The translations under genes were made by a program, and so were the position numbers. From Palsa-892 sp963751615 (lineage in GTDB: Bacteria > Pseudomonadota > Alphaproteobacteria > Rhizobiales > Xanthobacteraceae), in the NCBI GenBank assembly GCA_963751615.1, contig CAVVVG010000005.1, positions 434,001 to 498,000 on the forward strand: 64,000 bases of DNA, given 5' to 3'. Below the pieces are notes generated by a model. That model was given only the letters and a program-made list of their open reading frames with translations. It searched no databases and was not told where the DNA came from. Positions 16,296-25,243 of the stretch are shown here, piece after piece (within the stretch, counting starts at the first letter, position 1; each line of letters starts with the position of its first letter).

Positions 16296-17219
16296 TCAAG
16301 TCCCCGTCGATTTTGCTAAATCATTTAAGACGGCCGGCAGGGCTTCGTCCGGAGCGACCCAGTTCCAGTTCTTCAACTGATGCCGGAACCAGGTTTCCTG
16401 CCGTTTCGCGTATTTTCGCGTGTCACTTTTTCCTTTGGTTGAAGCCTCTTCAAGTGAAATCTCGCGTGAGAGATAACGGCTAAGCCATAGCGCGCCATGC
16501 GCTTTTAGCGCAGGCAAAGCCGGATCGAGTTTCCGAGCGGCCACAGCCCGTACCTCCTCGAGCGCTCCGGCTGAAAGCATAACGTCGAAACGCTCATTAA
16601 TCCGCCGGTGCAGTTCAGCTCGCTCAACCGAAAGAAAAAGCGCAATTGTATCAGCGGGCTCGATCAAGGGCGTCCCAGGTAAACTTTGCCAATCGGCGAG
16701 CGAGCGGTTTGTTGCTTCGTAAATCTCCTGCGCTCGAATGATCCGTTGCCGATCGGATGGCCTGAGCTTCGACGCCATTTTTGGATCACTCGCTGCAAGT
16801 CTTGCATGCAGATCGGCCGTATCGACACCTTCCGCCCTTCTTCGCATCTGCGCTCGCACCGATTCCGGAACAGGTGGGATCGACGAAAGCCCTGTCGTCA
16901 ACGCCTTAAAATAGAGACCTGTACCGCCAACGAAAATCGGTATCCGTTTTGATACTTCGATGTCTACCAGCACGCGACTCGCGTCGGCAACCCATCGCCC
17001 GACCGAATAATTCTCGGCCGCGTCCACATGCCCGTACAGGAGGTGCGGAATGCGCGATGTTTCCTCGGGCGTCGGCCGCGCCGTCAGCACGCGAAAATCG
17101 CGATAGACCTGCATCGAGTCGGCGTTGACGATACTGCCGGAAATCCGTTCCGCGAGCGCTAGCGCGAGCGCCGACTTGCCGCTCGCGGTCGGACCTGCGA
17201 TCAACACGGCACGAACCAT
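16296..17219 (-). CDS. miaA: tRNA dimethylallyltransferase
   Basis: MiaA adds a dimethylallyl group to A37 of tRNAs that read codons starting with U. The 307 residues begin with the P-loop GPTASGKSA at 9-17, followed by the catalytic Asp in NADSMQVYRD. The tRNA-binding part has FVGGTGLYFKAL near 105 and RQRIIRAQEI, and the C terminus keeps the TRKYAKRQETWFRHQ block. It diverges from serB with only 25 bases between the two starts, so promoters must overlap. The call is secure. Confidence 0.96.
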   Translation of the reverse strand: MVRAVLIAGPTASGKSALALALAERISGSIVNADSMQVYRDFRVLTARPTPEETSRIPHLLYGHVDAAENYSVGRWVADASRVLVDIEVSKRIPIFVGGTGLYFKALTTGLSSIPPVPESVRAQMRRRAEGVDTADLHARLAASDPKMASKLRPSDRQRIIRAQEIYEATNRSLADWQSLPGTPLIEPADTIALFLSVERAELHRRINERFDVMLSAGALEEVRAVAARKLDPALPALKAHGALWLSRYLSREISLEEASTKGKSDTRKYAKRQETWFRHQLKNWNWVAPDEALPAVLNDLAKSTGT

Positions 17220-17244
17220 CTACTTCTCCTAGCGAATCCATAGC

Positions 17245-18141
17245 ATGTCGCACGTGGCGAGCCTGATTTCGAACCCGGCCAAACCCGCCGTTACCCCAGC
17301 GGTGATCGCTGCCGCGCGTGCTTTGCTGCCCGCAGTCGGACCGACCGTTATCCTCGCCCCTCGAATCGCTGCCGATATACCGTTCAGATTAGAAGGCGAC
17401 GACACGCGTACGCTAGCCAAAGCCGTGCGAGAAAAACTCGGCAAGACCGCTGTGGATGTCGTACTACATCCTATTGCCCATCGCCGAAAGAAACTATTCG
17501 TCGCCGATATGGACTCAACGATGATCCGCCAAGAATGCGTCGACGAGTTGGCCGATTATGCCGGATTGAAGACCCATGTCGCAGCAATTACTGAACGTGC
17601 CATGCGAGGCGAAATCGAATTCCCCTCTTCCCTGCGCGAGCGCGTTGCGCTCCTAAAAGGGTTGCCTGTCGGTGTCATCGACGAGGTATTGCAGAAAAGA
17701 ATCCAGCTAATGCCCGGCGCGCGCATATTAGTCCAGACCATGCGAAAAAACGGCGCGTATACCTGTCTCGTCTCGGGCGGGTTTACGCTGTTCACCCACG
17801 AAATCGCCGCACAAATCGGTTTCGAGGAAGACCGCGCCAATCGACTCATGATCGAAGACGGCAAGCTCGCGGGGAAAGTTGAGGAGCCGATTTTAGGTCG
17901 TGACGCAAAACTGGCAGCACTGAGAGAATTAACGGCAAGATTAAAGCTCGATCCGGCCGTTACGCTCGCAGCCGGCGATGGCGCAAATGATCTCGACATG
18001 ATTCGGGAAGCCGGTCTCGGCGTCGCCTTTCACGCCAAACCGGTGCTCGCCGAAGCGGCCGCCGCGCGGATCGACCATGGCGATCTTACCGCACTGCTTT
18101 ATTTACAGGGGTACAAAGGCCAAGAATTTTCCGTCGCATAA
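17245..18141 (+). CDS. serB: Phosphoserine phosphatase
   Basis: SerB removes phosphate from O-phosphoserine, the last step of serine synthesis. The 298 residues have an N-terminal domain of about 80 residues and then the HAD phosphatase core. Motif I is DMDSTMI with nucleophile Asp88 and Asp90; motif II is the Ser in CLVSGGFT; the later block GDGANDLDMI binds magnesium. Length and order match long SerB forms. It diverges from miaA, the common neighbour in this order, and ends at a bidirectional terminator shared with degP. Confidence 0.96.
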   Translation: MSHVASLISNPAKPAVTPAVIAAARALLPAVGPTVILAPRIAADIPFRLEGDDTRTLAKAVREKLGKTAVDVVLHPIAHRRKKLFVADMDSTMIRQECVDELADYAGLKTHVAAITERAMRGEIEFPSSLRERVALLKGLPVGVIDEVLQKRIQLMPGARILVQTMRKNGAYTCLVSGGFTLFTHEIAAQIGFEEDRANRLMIEDGKLAGKVEEPILGRDAKLAALRELTARLKLDPAVTLAAGDGANDLDMIREAGLGVAFHAKPVLAEAAAARIDHGDLTALLYLQGYKGQEFSVA

Positions 18142-18174
18142 AAATCGGGCGGCATGTCAGCCGCCCCTTTTCTG
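18142..18174. terminator. Bidirectional terminator between serB and degP
   Basis: GGGCGGC and GCCGCCC form a 7-bp stem with a 6-base loop, extended by flanking C/G. It is followed by CTTTTCTGTTTT on the plus strand and by GATTTTTA on the minus strand, so it can end both the serB and the converging degP transcripts. Confidence 0.8.
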
Positions 18175-18189
18175 TTTTGGAAACTCGGA

Positions 18190-19668
18190 TCAGGGAATTG
18201 CCAGCGGGATGAAACGCTGTTCTTCACCGCGAACCACCAGGACTAGCGCCGATTTCTTACCTTCTTTTTTCAGCACGTCGAGCCGGGCCTGCAGATCTTC
18301 CGGCTTAGCGATCGATACGTTCTGAATCTCTAGAATTACATCGCCAACCTGAATGCCGCGTTCAGCAGCCGCAGAATTGCGATCCACCGATACGACGACG
18401 ACACCCTTGTGAGTGTCCTTGAGTTTGTATTTCTTTTTCACCTCGTCGGTAATCGCCGTGAGCGTGAGTCCGAGCGCGCTCTTCGTCACAGATTTCGGCT
18501 CCACGGGTTTTTCTTTCGTCAATGAAGCCAGCTGCGGCTTTTCGCTATCTTCGAGACGGCCCAGGGTCACGCGCGTGGACTGCTCCTTGCCCTTGCGGAG
18601 ATAAACGATATCCACGGTCTTTCCGACCTGCGTGTCGGCAACGACCTTCGGCAGGTCGCGCATTTCCTTTATTTCGCGCCCGTCGAACTTGACGATGATG
18701 TCGCCCGTCTCGATGCCAGCCTTGGCCGCGGGACCGTTCTCGTTCACACCGGCGATGAGCGCTCCCCGCGCCTTGCTAAGACCGAGACTCTCGGCAATTG
18801 CATCGTCGATCTGTTGGATGCGCACGCCGATCCAGCCGCGGCGCGTCTCACCGAATTCACGGAGCTGTGCGACGACGCCGATTACGCTCTTGGAGGGAAT
18901 CGCAAAACCAATGCCGATCGAACCGCCCGATGGCGAGATGATCGCGGTGTTGATACCAATCACTTCACCATCCATGTTGAAAAGCGGCCCGCCGGAATTG
19001 CCGCGGTTGATCGCGGCATCGGTCTGCAAGAAGTTATCATAAGGCCCTGCGTTGATGTCGCGGTTCCGCGCCGAGACAACGCCAACGGTCACCGAGCCAC
19101 CAAGTCCGAACGGATTACCGATCGCCATCACCCAGTCACCGACGCGCATTTTGTCAGAATCGCCAAAGGATACGGCCTTAATCGACTTTTCCGGCTTGAC
19201 GCGCAGCACAGCGAGGTCGCTTTTGGCGTCCTTGCCGACGATCTCGGCTTTCAGTTTGGAGCCGTCGTTGAAATTCGCAAAAATTTCATCGGCGTCGGCA
19301 ATCACATGATTGTTCGTGATAATGATGCCGGAGGCATCGATCACGAAGCCCGAACCAAGCGAGGAAACCTTACGGGTACGACTGCCGCCATCCTCACCGC
19401 GTTTCTTGAAGAACTCATCGAAAAATTCTTCGAACGGAGAACCAGGAGGGAGCTGCGGAATCTGGACACCCTTCTGCGGCTCGACTGTCTGCGAGGTCGA
19501 GATATTCACCACCGCGTCGATCACTCTTTCCGCGTTGTCGGCAACCGAATCGGGGCCCTTGCCAGAAGCTGCAAAACCTGCGCCGGCCGCCACAATTAGC
19601 GCCCCCAATCCGGCGGCAAAAACAAATGCCGTAGAGCGGCGAACGGTCGGCATTAACGGAGCAGACAT
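18190..19668 (-). CDS. degP: Do/DegP family periplasmic serine endoprotease
   Basis: DegP-type proteases refold or degrade damaged envelope proteins in the periplasm. The 492 residues start with a signal sequence (about 1-34, ending GAGFAAS). The trypsin-like domain has the catalytic triad His121 (TNNHVIAD), Asp151 (KSDLAVLRV) and Ser225 (RGNSGGPLF). Two PDZ domains follow, with GWIGVRIQQ near 283 and the second after about 400. It is the fourth gene of the hflK-hflC-DUF2065-degP run, a conserved alphaproteobacterial grouping of membrane quality control, though 162 bases separate it from DUF2065, so it may have its own promoter too. Confidence 0.95.
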   Translation of the reverse strand: MSAPLMPTVRRSTAFVFAAGLGALIVAAGAGFAASGKGPDSVADNAERVIDAVVNISTSQTVEPQKGVQIPQLPPGSPFEEFFDEFFKKRGEDGGSRTRKVSSLGSGFVIDASGIIITNNHVIADADEIFANFNDGSKLKAEIVGKDAKSDLAVLRVKPEKSIKAVSFGDSDKMRVGDWVMAIGNPFGLGGSVTVGVVSARNRDINAGPYDNFLQTDAAINRGNSGGPLFNMDGEVIGINTAIISPSGGSIGIGFAIPSKSVIGVVAQLREFGETRRGWIGVRIQQIDDAIAESLGLSKARGALIAGVNENGPAAKAGIETGDIIVKFDGREIKEMRDLPKVVADTQVGKTVDIVYLRKGKEQSTRVTLGRLEDSEKPQLASLTKEKPVEPKSVTKSALGLTLTAITDEVKKKYKLKDTHKGVVVVSVDRNSAAAERGIQVGDVILEIQNVSIAKPEDLQARLDVLKKEGKKSALVLVVRGEEQRFIPLAIP

Positions 19669-19830
19669 GGGCGATCCTCGAAAATTTCCTAGCTAGTTGG
19701 AAACAAGCTGCGACGGAACAAGAAGAGAGGCAAGTGTTTCTCGCACCGCTTTCCATTGTTCGATGCGTGAAAATTCCGGCAGAAAAGCGACACGCGTGCA
19801 ATCCTCGCAAGCAAGTCATGAATTCCCCGT

Positions 19831-20025
19831 TCAAAACACGCCGCCACGCACAAGCCAAAGCACCAAAACCCCTGCGACGGCGGTAACCAGGCCGATAACC
19901 CGCAATGGACCTTCGGGCGCCTCAGTAACGGCTTCCGCCGCACGTTTTGCGGCACCAGGAAAAGCCGCAAATGTTAGCCCTTCAATGGCGAGCAACAGGC
20001 CCAGGGCGGCGATGAAATCGTGCAT
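19831..20025 (-). CDS. DUF2065 family small membrane protein
   Basis: A 64-residue protein with two hydrophobic spans (residues about 3-22 and 41-60) joined by a short loop with RAAEAVTEAPEGPLRVIG. Size, the ALGLLLAIEGL start, the PLRVIGL segment and the place directly after hflC match DUF2065 (YjeT-type) proteins, which have no defined role. Its ATG is 15 bases past the hflC stop, so they are probably cotranscribed. A link to HflKC function is inferred from context. Confidence 0.85.
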   Translation of the reverse strand: MHDFIAALGLLLAIEGLTFAAFPGAAKRAAEAVTEAPEGPLRVIGLVTAVAGVLVLWLVRGGVF

Positions 20026-20040
20026 GGGCCCCGGCCAAAA

Positions 20041-20934
20041 TTATCTGGGCGCGGGCCCGGCGGGTGCTTTGCCCGCGAAGTCGTTAAAGTAGCGGAAGAA
20101 ATCCGAATCCGGCGAGAGCAGGAAGCGCGTATCGCCGTGCCGCAGCCCGTGCTCGTATGCCTGCATCGAACGATAGAAAGCGAAGAATTCGCGATCCCTT
20201 TCGTAGGCCTCGGCAAAAATCCGATTGCGCGTGGCGTCGCCCTCGCCGCGGATCTGCTCGCCACGCGAAGTCGCCTCGGCGACGGTTACGGTGACGTCAC
20301 GATCCGCCCTGGCGCGGATGGTTTGTGCAAGCTGATTGCCGCCGGCTCGGATTTCCGCCGCCTCGCGCTGACGCTCGGTCTGCATCCGCTGGAATACCGC
20401 CTGACTGTTGGCGTCTGGCAAATCGGCGCGACGGATACGCACGTCCACAATATTGATGCCGAAATTCGAGCCTTCGCGATTCACCTGCTCACGGATGCGC
20501 GACATCAAGAGTTCACGCTCGTCGCGCACAACCTGAATAAAGGTGGCTTCGCCTAGCACGCGGCGCAATGCCGAATTTAGAATACTGGTGAGACGCGAGT
20601 TTGCGCCTTCGACCGTTCCGAGCGACTGATAGAATTTGAGTGGATCGGAAATCCGATAGCGTGCAAATGCATCCACCACGAGCCGTTTCTGGTCGGAGGC
20701 AATCACTTCCTGTGCCGGATTTTCGAGATCGAGAATGCGCTTGTCGATATAGACGACGCCGTCGACAAGCGGAATCTTGTACTGTAGCCCGGGTTCGGTC
20801 ACGACTCGAATGGCCTCGCCGAGACGAAGCACGAGTGCCTGCTGGTTCTGATGCACAACAAAAAGAGAGGAGTATCCCACGATCGCCGCAAGCGCGACGA
20901 GAATGGCGACGAGACCGGCGATACCCTTCATCAC
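20041..20934 (-). CDS. hflC: Protease modulator HflC
   Basis: HflC and HflK form a large periplasm-facing SPFH cage around FtsH that limits its attack on membrane proteins. The 297 residues begin with a single membrane anchor (residues 4-25, IAGLVAILVALAAIVGYSSLFVV), then the SPFH domain with VVHQNQQALVLRLGEAIRV and DVRIRRADLPDANSQAVFQRMQTER. The long Ala/Arg/Glu stretch after residue 190 is a coiled coil. Its ATG overlaps the hflK stop by four bases, the usual coupled order. Confidence 0.95.
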   Translation of the reverse strand: MMKGIAGLVAILVALAAIVGYSSLFVVHQNQQALVLRLGEAIRVVTEPGLQYKIPLVDGVVYIDKRILDLENPAQEVIASDQKRLVVDAFARYRISDPLKFYQSLGTVEGANSRLTSILNSALRRVLGEATFIQVVRDERELLMSRIREQVNREGSNFGINIVDVRIRRADLPDANSQAVFQRMQTERQREAAEIRAGGNQLAQTIRARADRDVTVTVAEATSRGEQIRGEGDATRNRIFAEAYERDREFFAFYRSMQAYEHGLRHGDTRFLLSPDSDFFRYFNDFAGKAPAGPAPR

Positions 20935-22070
20935 CGGGTTCCTCCCTGCTGCGGCTGCGGCTGCGGTTGCGCCGGCGCGGCGCGCCGTGTGTTCAGTTCG
21001 TTCAACGGTAAATAGGGAACAACACCGCTATTCTTCGGATCGACAATGATCTTGTCAGTACCATTGAAAACGCGCTCCATCGTTTCAAGATACATGCGGC
21101 GACGGGTTACGTCCGGCGCTTTCTTGTATTCGTCAAAGACTTGGAGGAAGCGCGCGGTCTGACCCTTGGCCTCAGCGACCGTCTGTTCGCGGTAGGCCTC
21201 GGCGCTTTGCATGATCTGGGCCGCACGGCCGCGCGCCTCGGGCACCACGCGGTTCGCGTAGGTCTGCGCTTCGTTCTGTGAGCGCTCGGCATCGGATCGC
21301 GCGGCCTGCACGTCACGGAACGAGTCGATGACCTGGGCCGGTGGATCGACCTTTTGCAATTGTACCTGCGTGATCTGAACGCCCGCCTGATAGGAATCGA
21401 GCGTCTTCTGCATAAGGTCGTGCACGCCCTGTTCAATGTTCTGACGCGCGCCGGTAAGGATAGGTTGGATCAGCGAGCGCCCAATCACTTCGCGCATCGC
21501 ACTCTCGGCGACCGCTTTGATCGTGCCTTCTGGGTTCTGCACGTTAAACAGGAAATTCGCTGCATTGTTCACGATCCACAGCACCGTGAAATCTACATCG
21601 ACGATATTTTCGTCGCCGGTGAGCATCAGGCTTTCTTCAGGTACGTCACGCGTGCCGCTGCCGCGGCGAGGATCGTCGATTACGCGCATACCGATGTCTA
21701 CGCGCCGATAGCTCGTCACTTTTGGAACGAGAGCAGTCTCGATAGGATAGGGCAAATGATAATTGAGGCCCGGTTGAGTAAGCTGCGTGAATTTTCCAAA
21801 GCGAAGAACAACACCCTGCTCATCGGGCTGCACGCGATAAAAGCCGGACAGCATCCAGAACAAGATCGCAGCGGCAAGCAGAAGCAAACCACCCCAGCCA
21901 CCGAAGGAACCGCCTGGCAGCAGGCTCTTGAGCTTGTCCTGCCCCTTGCGGATCAGATCCTCAAGATCGGGAGGCGTGGGGCCACTACCGGGCTGCGGAC
22001 CCGAACCCCAAGGCCCGCGCGGGCCACCACCGCCGCCCCAAGGTCCACCGCTTTGGTTTTTCCAAGTCAT
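20931..22070 (-). CDS. hflK: FtsH protease activity modulator HflK
   Basis: HflK is the partner of HflC in the SPFH complex that regulates FtsH. The 379 residues start with a Gly/Pro/Trp-rich cytoplasmic segment (about 1-38), then a membrane span near 61-76 (LLLLAAAILFWMLSGFYRV), the SPFH domain with VQPDEQGVVLRFGKFTQLTQPGLNYHLPYP (key part QPGLNYHLPYP), and an alpha-helical tail. The end is rich in Pro and Gln repeats (QPQPQPQQGG), as often seen. It heads the leftward hfl-degP run. Confidence 0.95.
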   Translation of the reverse strand: MTWKNQSGGPWGGGGGPRGPWGSGPQPGSGPTPPDLEDLIRKGQDKLKSLLPGGSFGGWGGLLLLAAAILFWMLSGFYRVQPDEQGVVLRFGKFTQLTQPGLNYHLPYPIETALVPKVTSYRRVDIGMRVIDDPRRGSGTRDVPEESLMLTGDENIVDVDFTVLWIVNNAANFLFNVQNPEGTIKAVAESAMREVIGRSLIQPILTGARQNIEQGVHDLMQKTLDSYQAGVQITQVQLQKVDPPAQVIDSFRDVQAARSDAERSQNEAQTYANRVVPEARGRAAQIMQSAEAYREQTVAEAKGQTARFLQVFDEYKKAPDVTRRRMYLETMERVFNGTDKIIVDPKNSGVVPYLPLNELNTRRAAPAQPQPQPQQGGTR

Positions 22071-22194
22071 TCAGTTTTCTCCGCCCGCCCCCGCAGGTGC
22101 GGCGCTGGTTATAGGGTAGTAACGGGGTAGGTTCAACGCGTGTGAAATGGCAGCTTTTACCCCCGCGTCAGACATCGTGGCCGGATCGAAGAAA

Positions 22195-22422
22195 TCAAGC
22201 TGCTCGGGTCGCGCGGTAATGATTCAGTACGAATAGACGAATAGCAGAAGAAAGATTGCCTTGAGCGCGCGAGGCATCAATGTTTGCCACGATGTCGGAG
22301 AGCGTCGCATCTTTTGTGGTCGCAATTTCCTTCAGCGCATCCCAGAACGCGTCTTCCAGACTTACGCTCGTTTTGTGGCCTGCGATGACAATCGAGCGTT
22401 TTACGACCGGACTTTTGATCAT
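22195..22422 (-). CDS. Ribbon-helix-helix domain protein
   Basis: A 75-residue protein with a basic strand (VVKRSIVIAGHKTSVSLEDAFWDALKEIA in its key parts RSIVI and TSVSLEDAFWDALK) followed by two helices, the plan of an RHH DNA-binding fold. NLSSAIRLFVLNHYR near the end is typical of the family often called RHH_4 in Hyphomicrobiales. It overlaps the DUF4169 gene by four bases and usually travels with it next to fumC or sspB in this group. DNA binding is inferred from the fold; targets are unknown. Confidence 0.8.
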   Translation of the reverse strand: MIKSPVVKRSIVIAGHKTSVSLEDAFWDALKEIATTKDATLSDIVANIDASRAQGNLSSAIRLFVLNHYRATRAA

Positions 22423-22607
22423 GGCTCATCCCCAGATTCGATGCAGCTGCCGTCGAGGTTACATTCGTATTTCGATTTGATCGCTTCAGAGAGTTGCCAC
22501 TCATCGAAGGGGCGGCCGAAGCGCAATTGGTTCGCTGCCGCTCGCAAATCCTGCTTGGAACGCAAAACCGCCTTCCGGCGTTTTAGTAAATTGACGACTT
22601 CATCCAT
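22419..22607 (-). CDS. DUF4169 family protein
   Basis: A 62-residue basic protein from ATG at 22607; a GTG four codons upstream is also in frame. It follows the DUF4169 pattern: MDEVVNLLKRRKAVLRSKQ at the start, AAANQLRFGR in the middle, and LDGS close to the end. Charged helical content suggests nucleic-acid or protein binding, but the family has no known role. The stop overlaps the RHH gene start by four bases. The pair diverges from fumC. Confidence 0.75.
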   Translation of the reverse strand: MDEVVNLLKRRKAVLRSKQDLRAAANQLRFGRPFDEWQLSEAIKSKYECNLDGSCIESGDEP

Positions 22608-22892
22608 CGTTTCGCCCACTCGCTAAAAGAAAATGCGGACGGGAAACACGCAACAGCAATACCAAGGAGCAGCAAATCCGATTTGAAAGTCGCCTTTCTG
22701 CAACGTCCTTAGATAGTTAGCGTCCATTGGTTGGTGGCGCACCTCATTATGATACCTCTTGCAATTACTTTGACGCTGCGACACTTCGTCCACTTTATTC
22801 AAAATATAGCGTTTCGCGCTGTGGAAAGGACGCCGTTCCGGGCGCTAGCGCCGCCATGCTAGACAGCCGGAGTTCCGCTGAAAGGCCATCCC

Positions 22893-24308
22893 ATGAACGC
22901 CCCGAATACAACCCAGAGCGCCGCAACCCGGACCGAAACCGACACCTTCGGTCCCATCGAGGTTCCCGCCGACCGCTATTGGGGGGCGCAGACACAGCGC
23001 TCGATCCAAAATTTCAAGATCGGTGGCGAGCGGATGCCAAAACCAATCGTGCGGGCGCTCGGCATCGTGAAAATGGCAGCGTCCCAAGTAAACAAGGATA
23101 TGAAACTGATCGATGGCAAACTCGCCGACACGATTGCAAGAGCCGCCCAGGAAGTGAGCGATGGAAAACTAAACGATCATTTTCCTCTTGTCGTGTGGCA
23201 GACCGGTTCCGGCACGCAATCGAACATGAATGCGAACGAGGTAATTGGAAACCGCGCGATCGAAATGCTTGGCGGAGTATTGGGCTCGAAAAAGCCAGTG
23301 CACCCGAACGATCACGTCAACATGAGCCAGTCATCGAACGATTCGTTTCCGACTGCGATGCATATCGCCGCCGCGCAAGAAATCACGCACAAGCTGATTC
23401 CCGCACTTGAACATTTGCACAAAGCTCTCGATGCGAAAGTCAAGGAATTCGCACAGATCATTAAGATCGGCCGCACGCATACGCAGGATGCGACGCCGCT
23501 GACCCTCGGTCAGGAATTTTCCGGTTACTCGGCGCAAGTCGTTTCCTGCGTCAAGCGCCTCAAGGTCGTGCTTGAAGAGTTATGGCCCCTTGCGCAAGGC
23601 GGCACCGCCGTAGGCACGGGCCTTAATACGAAAAAAGGCTTTGCCGAAGCCTTTGCGAAAAAAGTCGCGGAGATCACGAAACTTCCTTTCATAACCGCAC
23701 CGAACAAATTCGAAGTGATGGCGGCGCATGATGCTTTTGTATCCGTGCATGGTGCGCTCGCGGCCTGCGGCACGGCACTGTTCAAGATCGCGAACGACAT
23801 TCGCCTGCTTGGGTCCGGCCCGCGCTCGGGATTGGGTGAACTTTCGCTTCCTGAAAATGAGCCCGGCTCCTCGATCATGCCTGGCAAGGTGAACCCCACG
23901 CAGTGCGAGGCGCTGACCATGGTTTGCTGCCAGGTGTTCGGCAATCAAACCGCAGTTACCGTCGCCGCGAGCCAGGGCCATTTCGAACTAAATGTCTACA
24001 ATCCCGCCCTCGCCTACGCACTTCTGCAATCGATAAATTTGCTTGCGGACGCCGCTGTTTCCTTCACCGACCATTGCGTTGTCGGCATCAAGGCAAACGA
24101 AAAACGCATCGCGCATCTGATGGAAATGTCACTCATGCTTGTGACCGCGCTTGCTCCCAAGATTGGTTACGACAACGCCGCAAAGATCGCAAAAACCGCC
24201 CATCAGAAAGGTACATCGCTGCGCGAGGAAGCAGTGGGTGGCGGTTATGTAACCAATGAGGAATTCGACACACTGGTACGACCAGAGAAAATGATCGGAC
24301 CGGGCTGA
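22893..24308 (+). CDS. fumC: Fumarate hydratase class II
   Basis: FumC is the iron-free fumarase of the citric acid cycle, interconverting fumarate and malate. The 471 residues carry the superfamily signature GSSIMPGKVNPTQCE (near residue 328), the NMNANEV block near 112 and the active-site HPNDHVNMSQSSND near 137. A weak AAGG site precedes the ATG. The 285 bases upstream, shared with the DUF4169 gene in the other direction, hold a TTTGACG element and a 12-base palindrome GGCGCTAGCGCC at 22841-22852 but no other gene. The call is secure. Confidence 0.97.
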   Translation: MNAPNTTQSAATRTETDTFGPIEVPADRYWGAQTQRSIQNFKIGGERMPKPIVRALGIVKMAASQVNKDMKLIDGKLADTIARAAQEVSDGKLNDHFPLVVWQTGSGTQSNMNANEVIGNRAIEMLGGVLGSKKPVHPNDHVNMSQSSNDSFPTAMHIAAAQEITHKLIPALEHLHKALDAKVKEFAQIIKIGRTHTQDATPLTLGQEFSGYSAQVVSCVKRLKVVLEELWPLAQGGTAVGTGLNTKKGFAEAFAKKVAEITKLPFITAPNKFEVMAAHDAFVSVHGALAACGTALFKIANDIRLLGSGPRSGLGELSLPENEPGSSIMPGKVNPTQCEALTMVCCQVFGNQTAVTVAASQGHFELNVYNPALAYALLQSINLLADAAVSFTDHCVVGIKANEKRIAHLMEMSLMLVTALAPKIGYDNAAKIAKTAHQKGTSLREEAVGGGYVTNEEFDTLVRPEKMIGPG

Positions 24309-24426
24309 AATAACGCGCCGAAGAGCCGCTTAGGCTTCAGTAACCTTTCGCCCGCATTACAAAAGTTTAAGTTGCTGTGCCAAAGCTAGCTGCCCATCTT
24401 CTGGCTAATCCCTGAAGGAGGGCCTC

Positions 24427-25002
24427 ATGAACAAATTCATTCTCGCCGTTACCGCCGCAGCACTTGTGGCCGGTTCGGCCGTTTCATACACCGCATTCGC
24501 CCAGCAGCCCTTGCCTAAGGCTGAAGCGCGCTGGCAACCGACGGCGGCCGACCGCGCCGCCTTCGCCGATGCACGCATCGCAGCGCTCCACGCCGGTCTG
24601 GCGCTCAACACGGAGCAGGAAAAACTCTGGCCGCCAGTCGAAGCCGTGCTCAAGGATATGGCGAAAAAACGCGCCGAGCGCTTCGAAGAGATGCGTGCCG
24701 AGCGCGAAAAGCAGGACGGCAAGCTTGATCCAATGCTTCGGCTTCGCCGCAGCGCCGATATCATGACACAAACGGGCGCCGACTTGAAACGACTCGCCGA
24801 TACCGCGCAGCCGCTCTATGACAAACTCGACGACGCGCAAAAAAACCGCTTGCAAGTGCTGCTCCATCACGGAATGCGGGACGGCATGCACCAATACGGC
24901 ATGCGCCGTTTTGGCGAACTTCGTGAACGTTTCCACCACTGGCGCGAGGGTAATGCCGATAGTCCCAGCGATGGACAGGCACGCACGAACCCGCGTCCCT
25001 AA
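24427..25002 (+). CDS. LTXXQ/Spy-CpxP family periplasmic protein
   Basis: A 191-residue exported protein: signal peptide to about residue 25 (VSYTAFA, then QQP), then an all-helical, highly charged mature part. LALNTEQEKLWPPVE near 60 and LDDAQKNRLQVLLH near 137 are two LTXXQ-like repeats, the mark of the Spy/CpxP fold, whose members act as ATP-independent chaperones or stress sensors in the periplasm. The C-terminal tail is rich in Met, His and Arg (HHGMRDGMHQYGMRRFG), which could bind metal but that is guesswork. It follows fumC by 118 bases and ends at a clear terminator. Confidence 0.85.
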   Translation: MNKFILAVTAAALVAGSAVSYTAFAQQPLPKAEARWQPTAADRAAFADARIAALHAGLALNTEQEKLWPPVEAVLKDMAKKRAERFEEMRAEREKQDGKLDPMLRLRRSADIMTQTGADLKRLADTAQPLYDKLDDAQKNRLQVLLHHGMRDGMHQYGMRRFGELRERFHHWREGNADSPSDGQARTNPRP

Positions 25003-25023
25003 TTCCTGCACAGCGCCCAATTG

Positions 25024-25053
25024 AAACGAGCCGTTTAGGAGCGGCTCGTTTTT
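25024..25053 (+). terminator. Intrinsic terminator after the LTXXQ gene
   Basis: AAACGAGCCG and CGGCTCGTTT form a 10-bp perfect stem with an 8-base loop, ending in a TTTTT run at 25049-25053, 22 bases past the stop codon. Confidence 0.88.
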
Positions 25054-25243
25054 AAGTGAGTCAGAGTTTTTGCTGGCTTGGAGTTGGTCGCTCCGTTTTA
25101 TCGTTGTAAAGGCAGCGCTGTAGGTGATCCCGGCCAACGAATGTCATCGATGCGCCAGCCTATCGCATTTTTTCAAGTCGAGTTCGATGCGCTTCTGCTC
25201 GCCCTGATTTCTGAATTCGATTCTCCAAAAAAATCTCGACCAT

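Noticed and set aside
18814..19599. A 261-residue plus-strand frame inside degP
   Set aside because: Antisense shadow of a protease with an intact catalytic triad.
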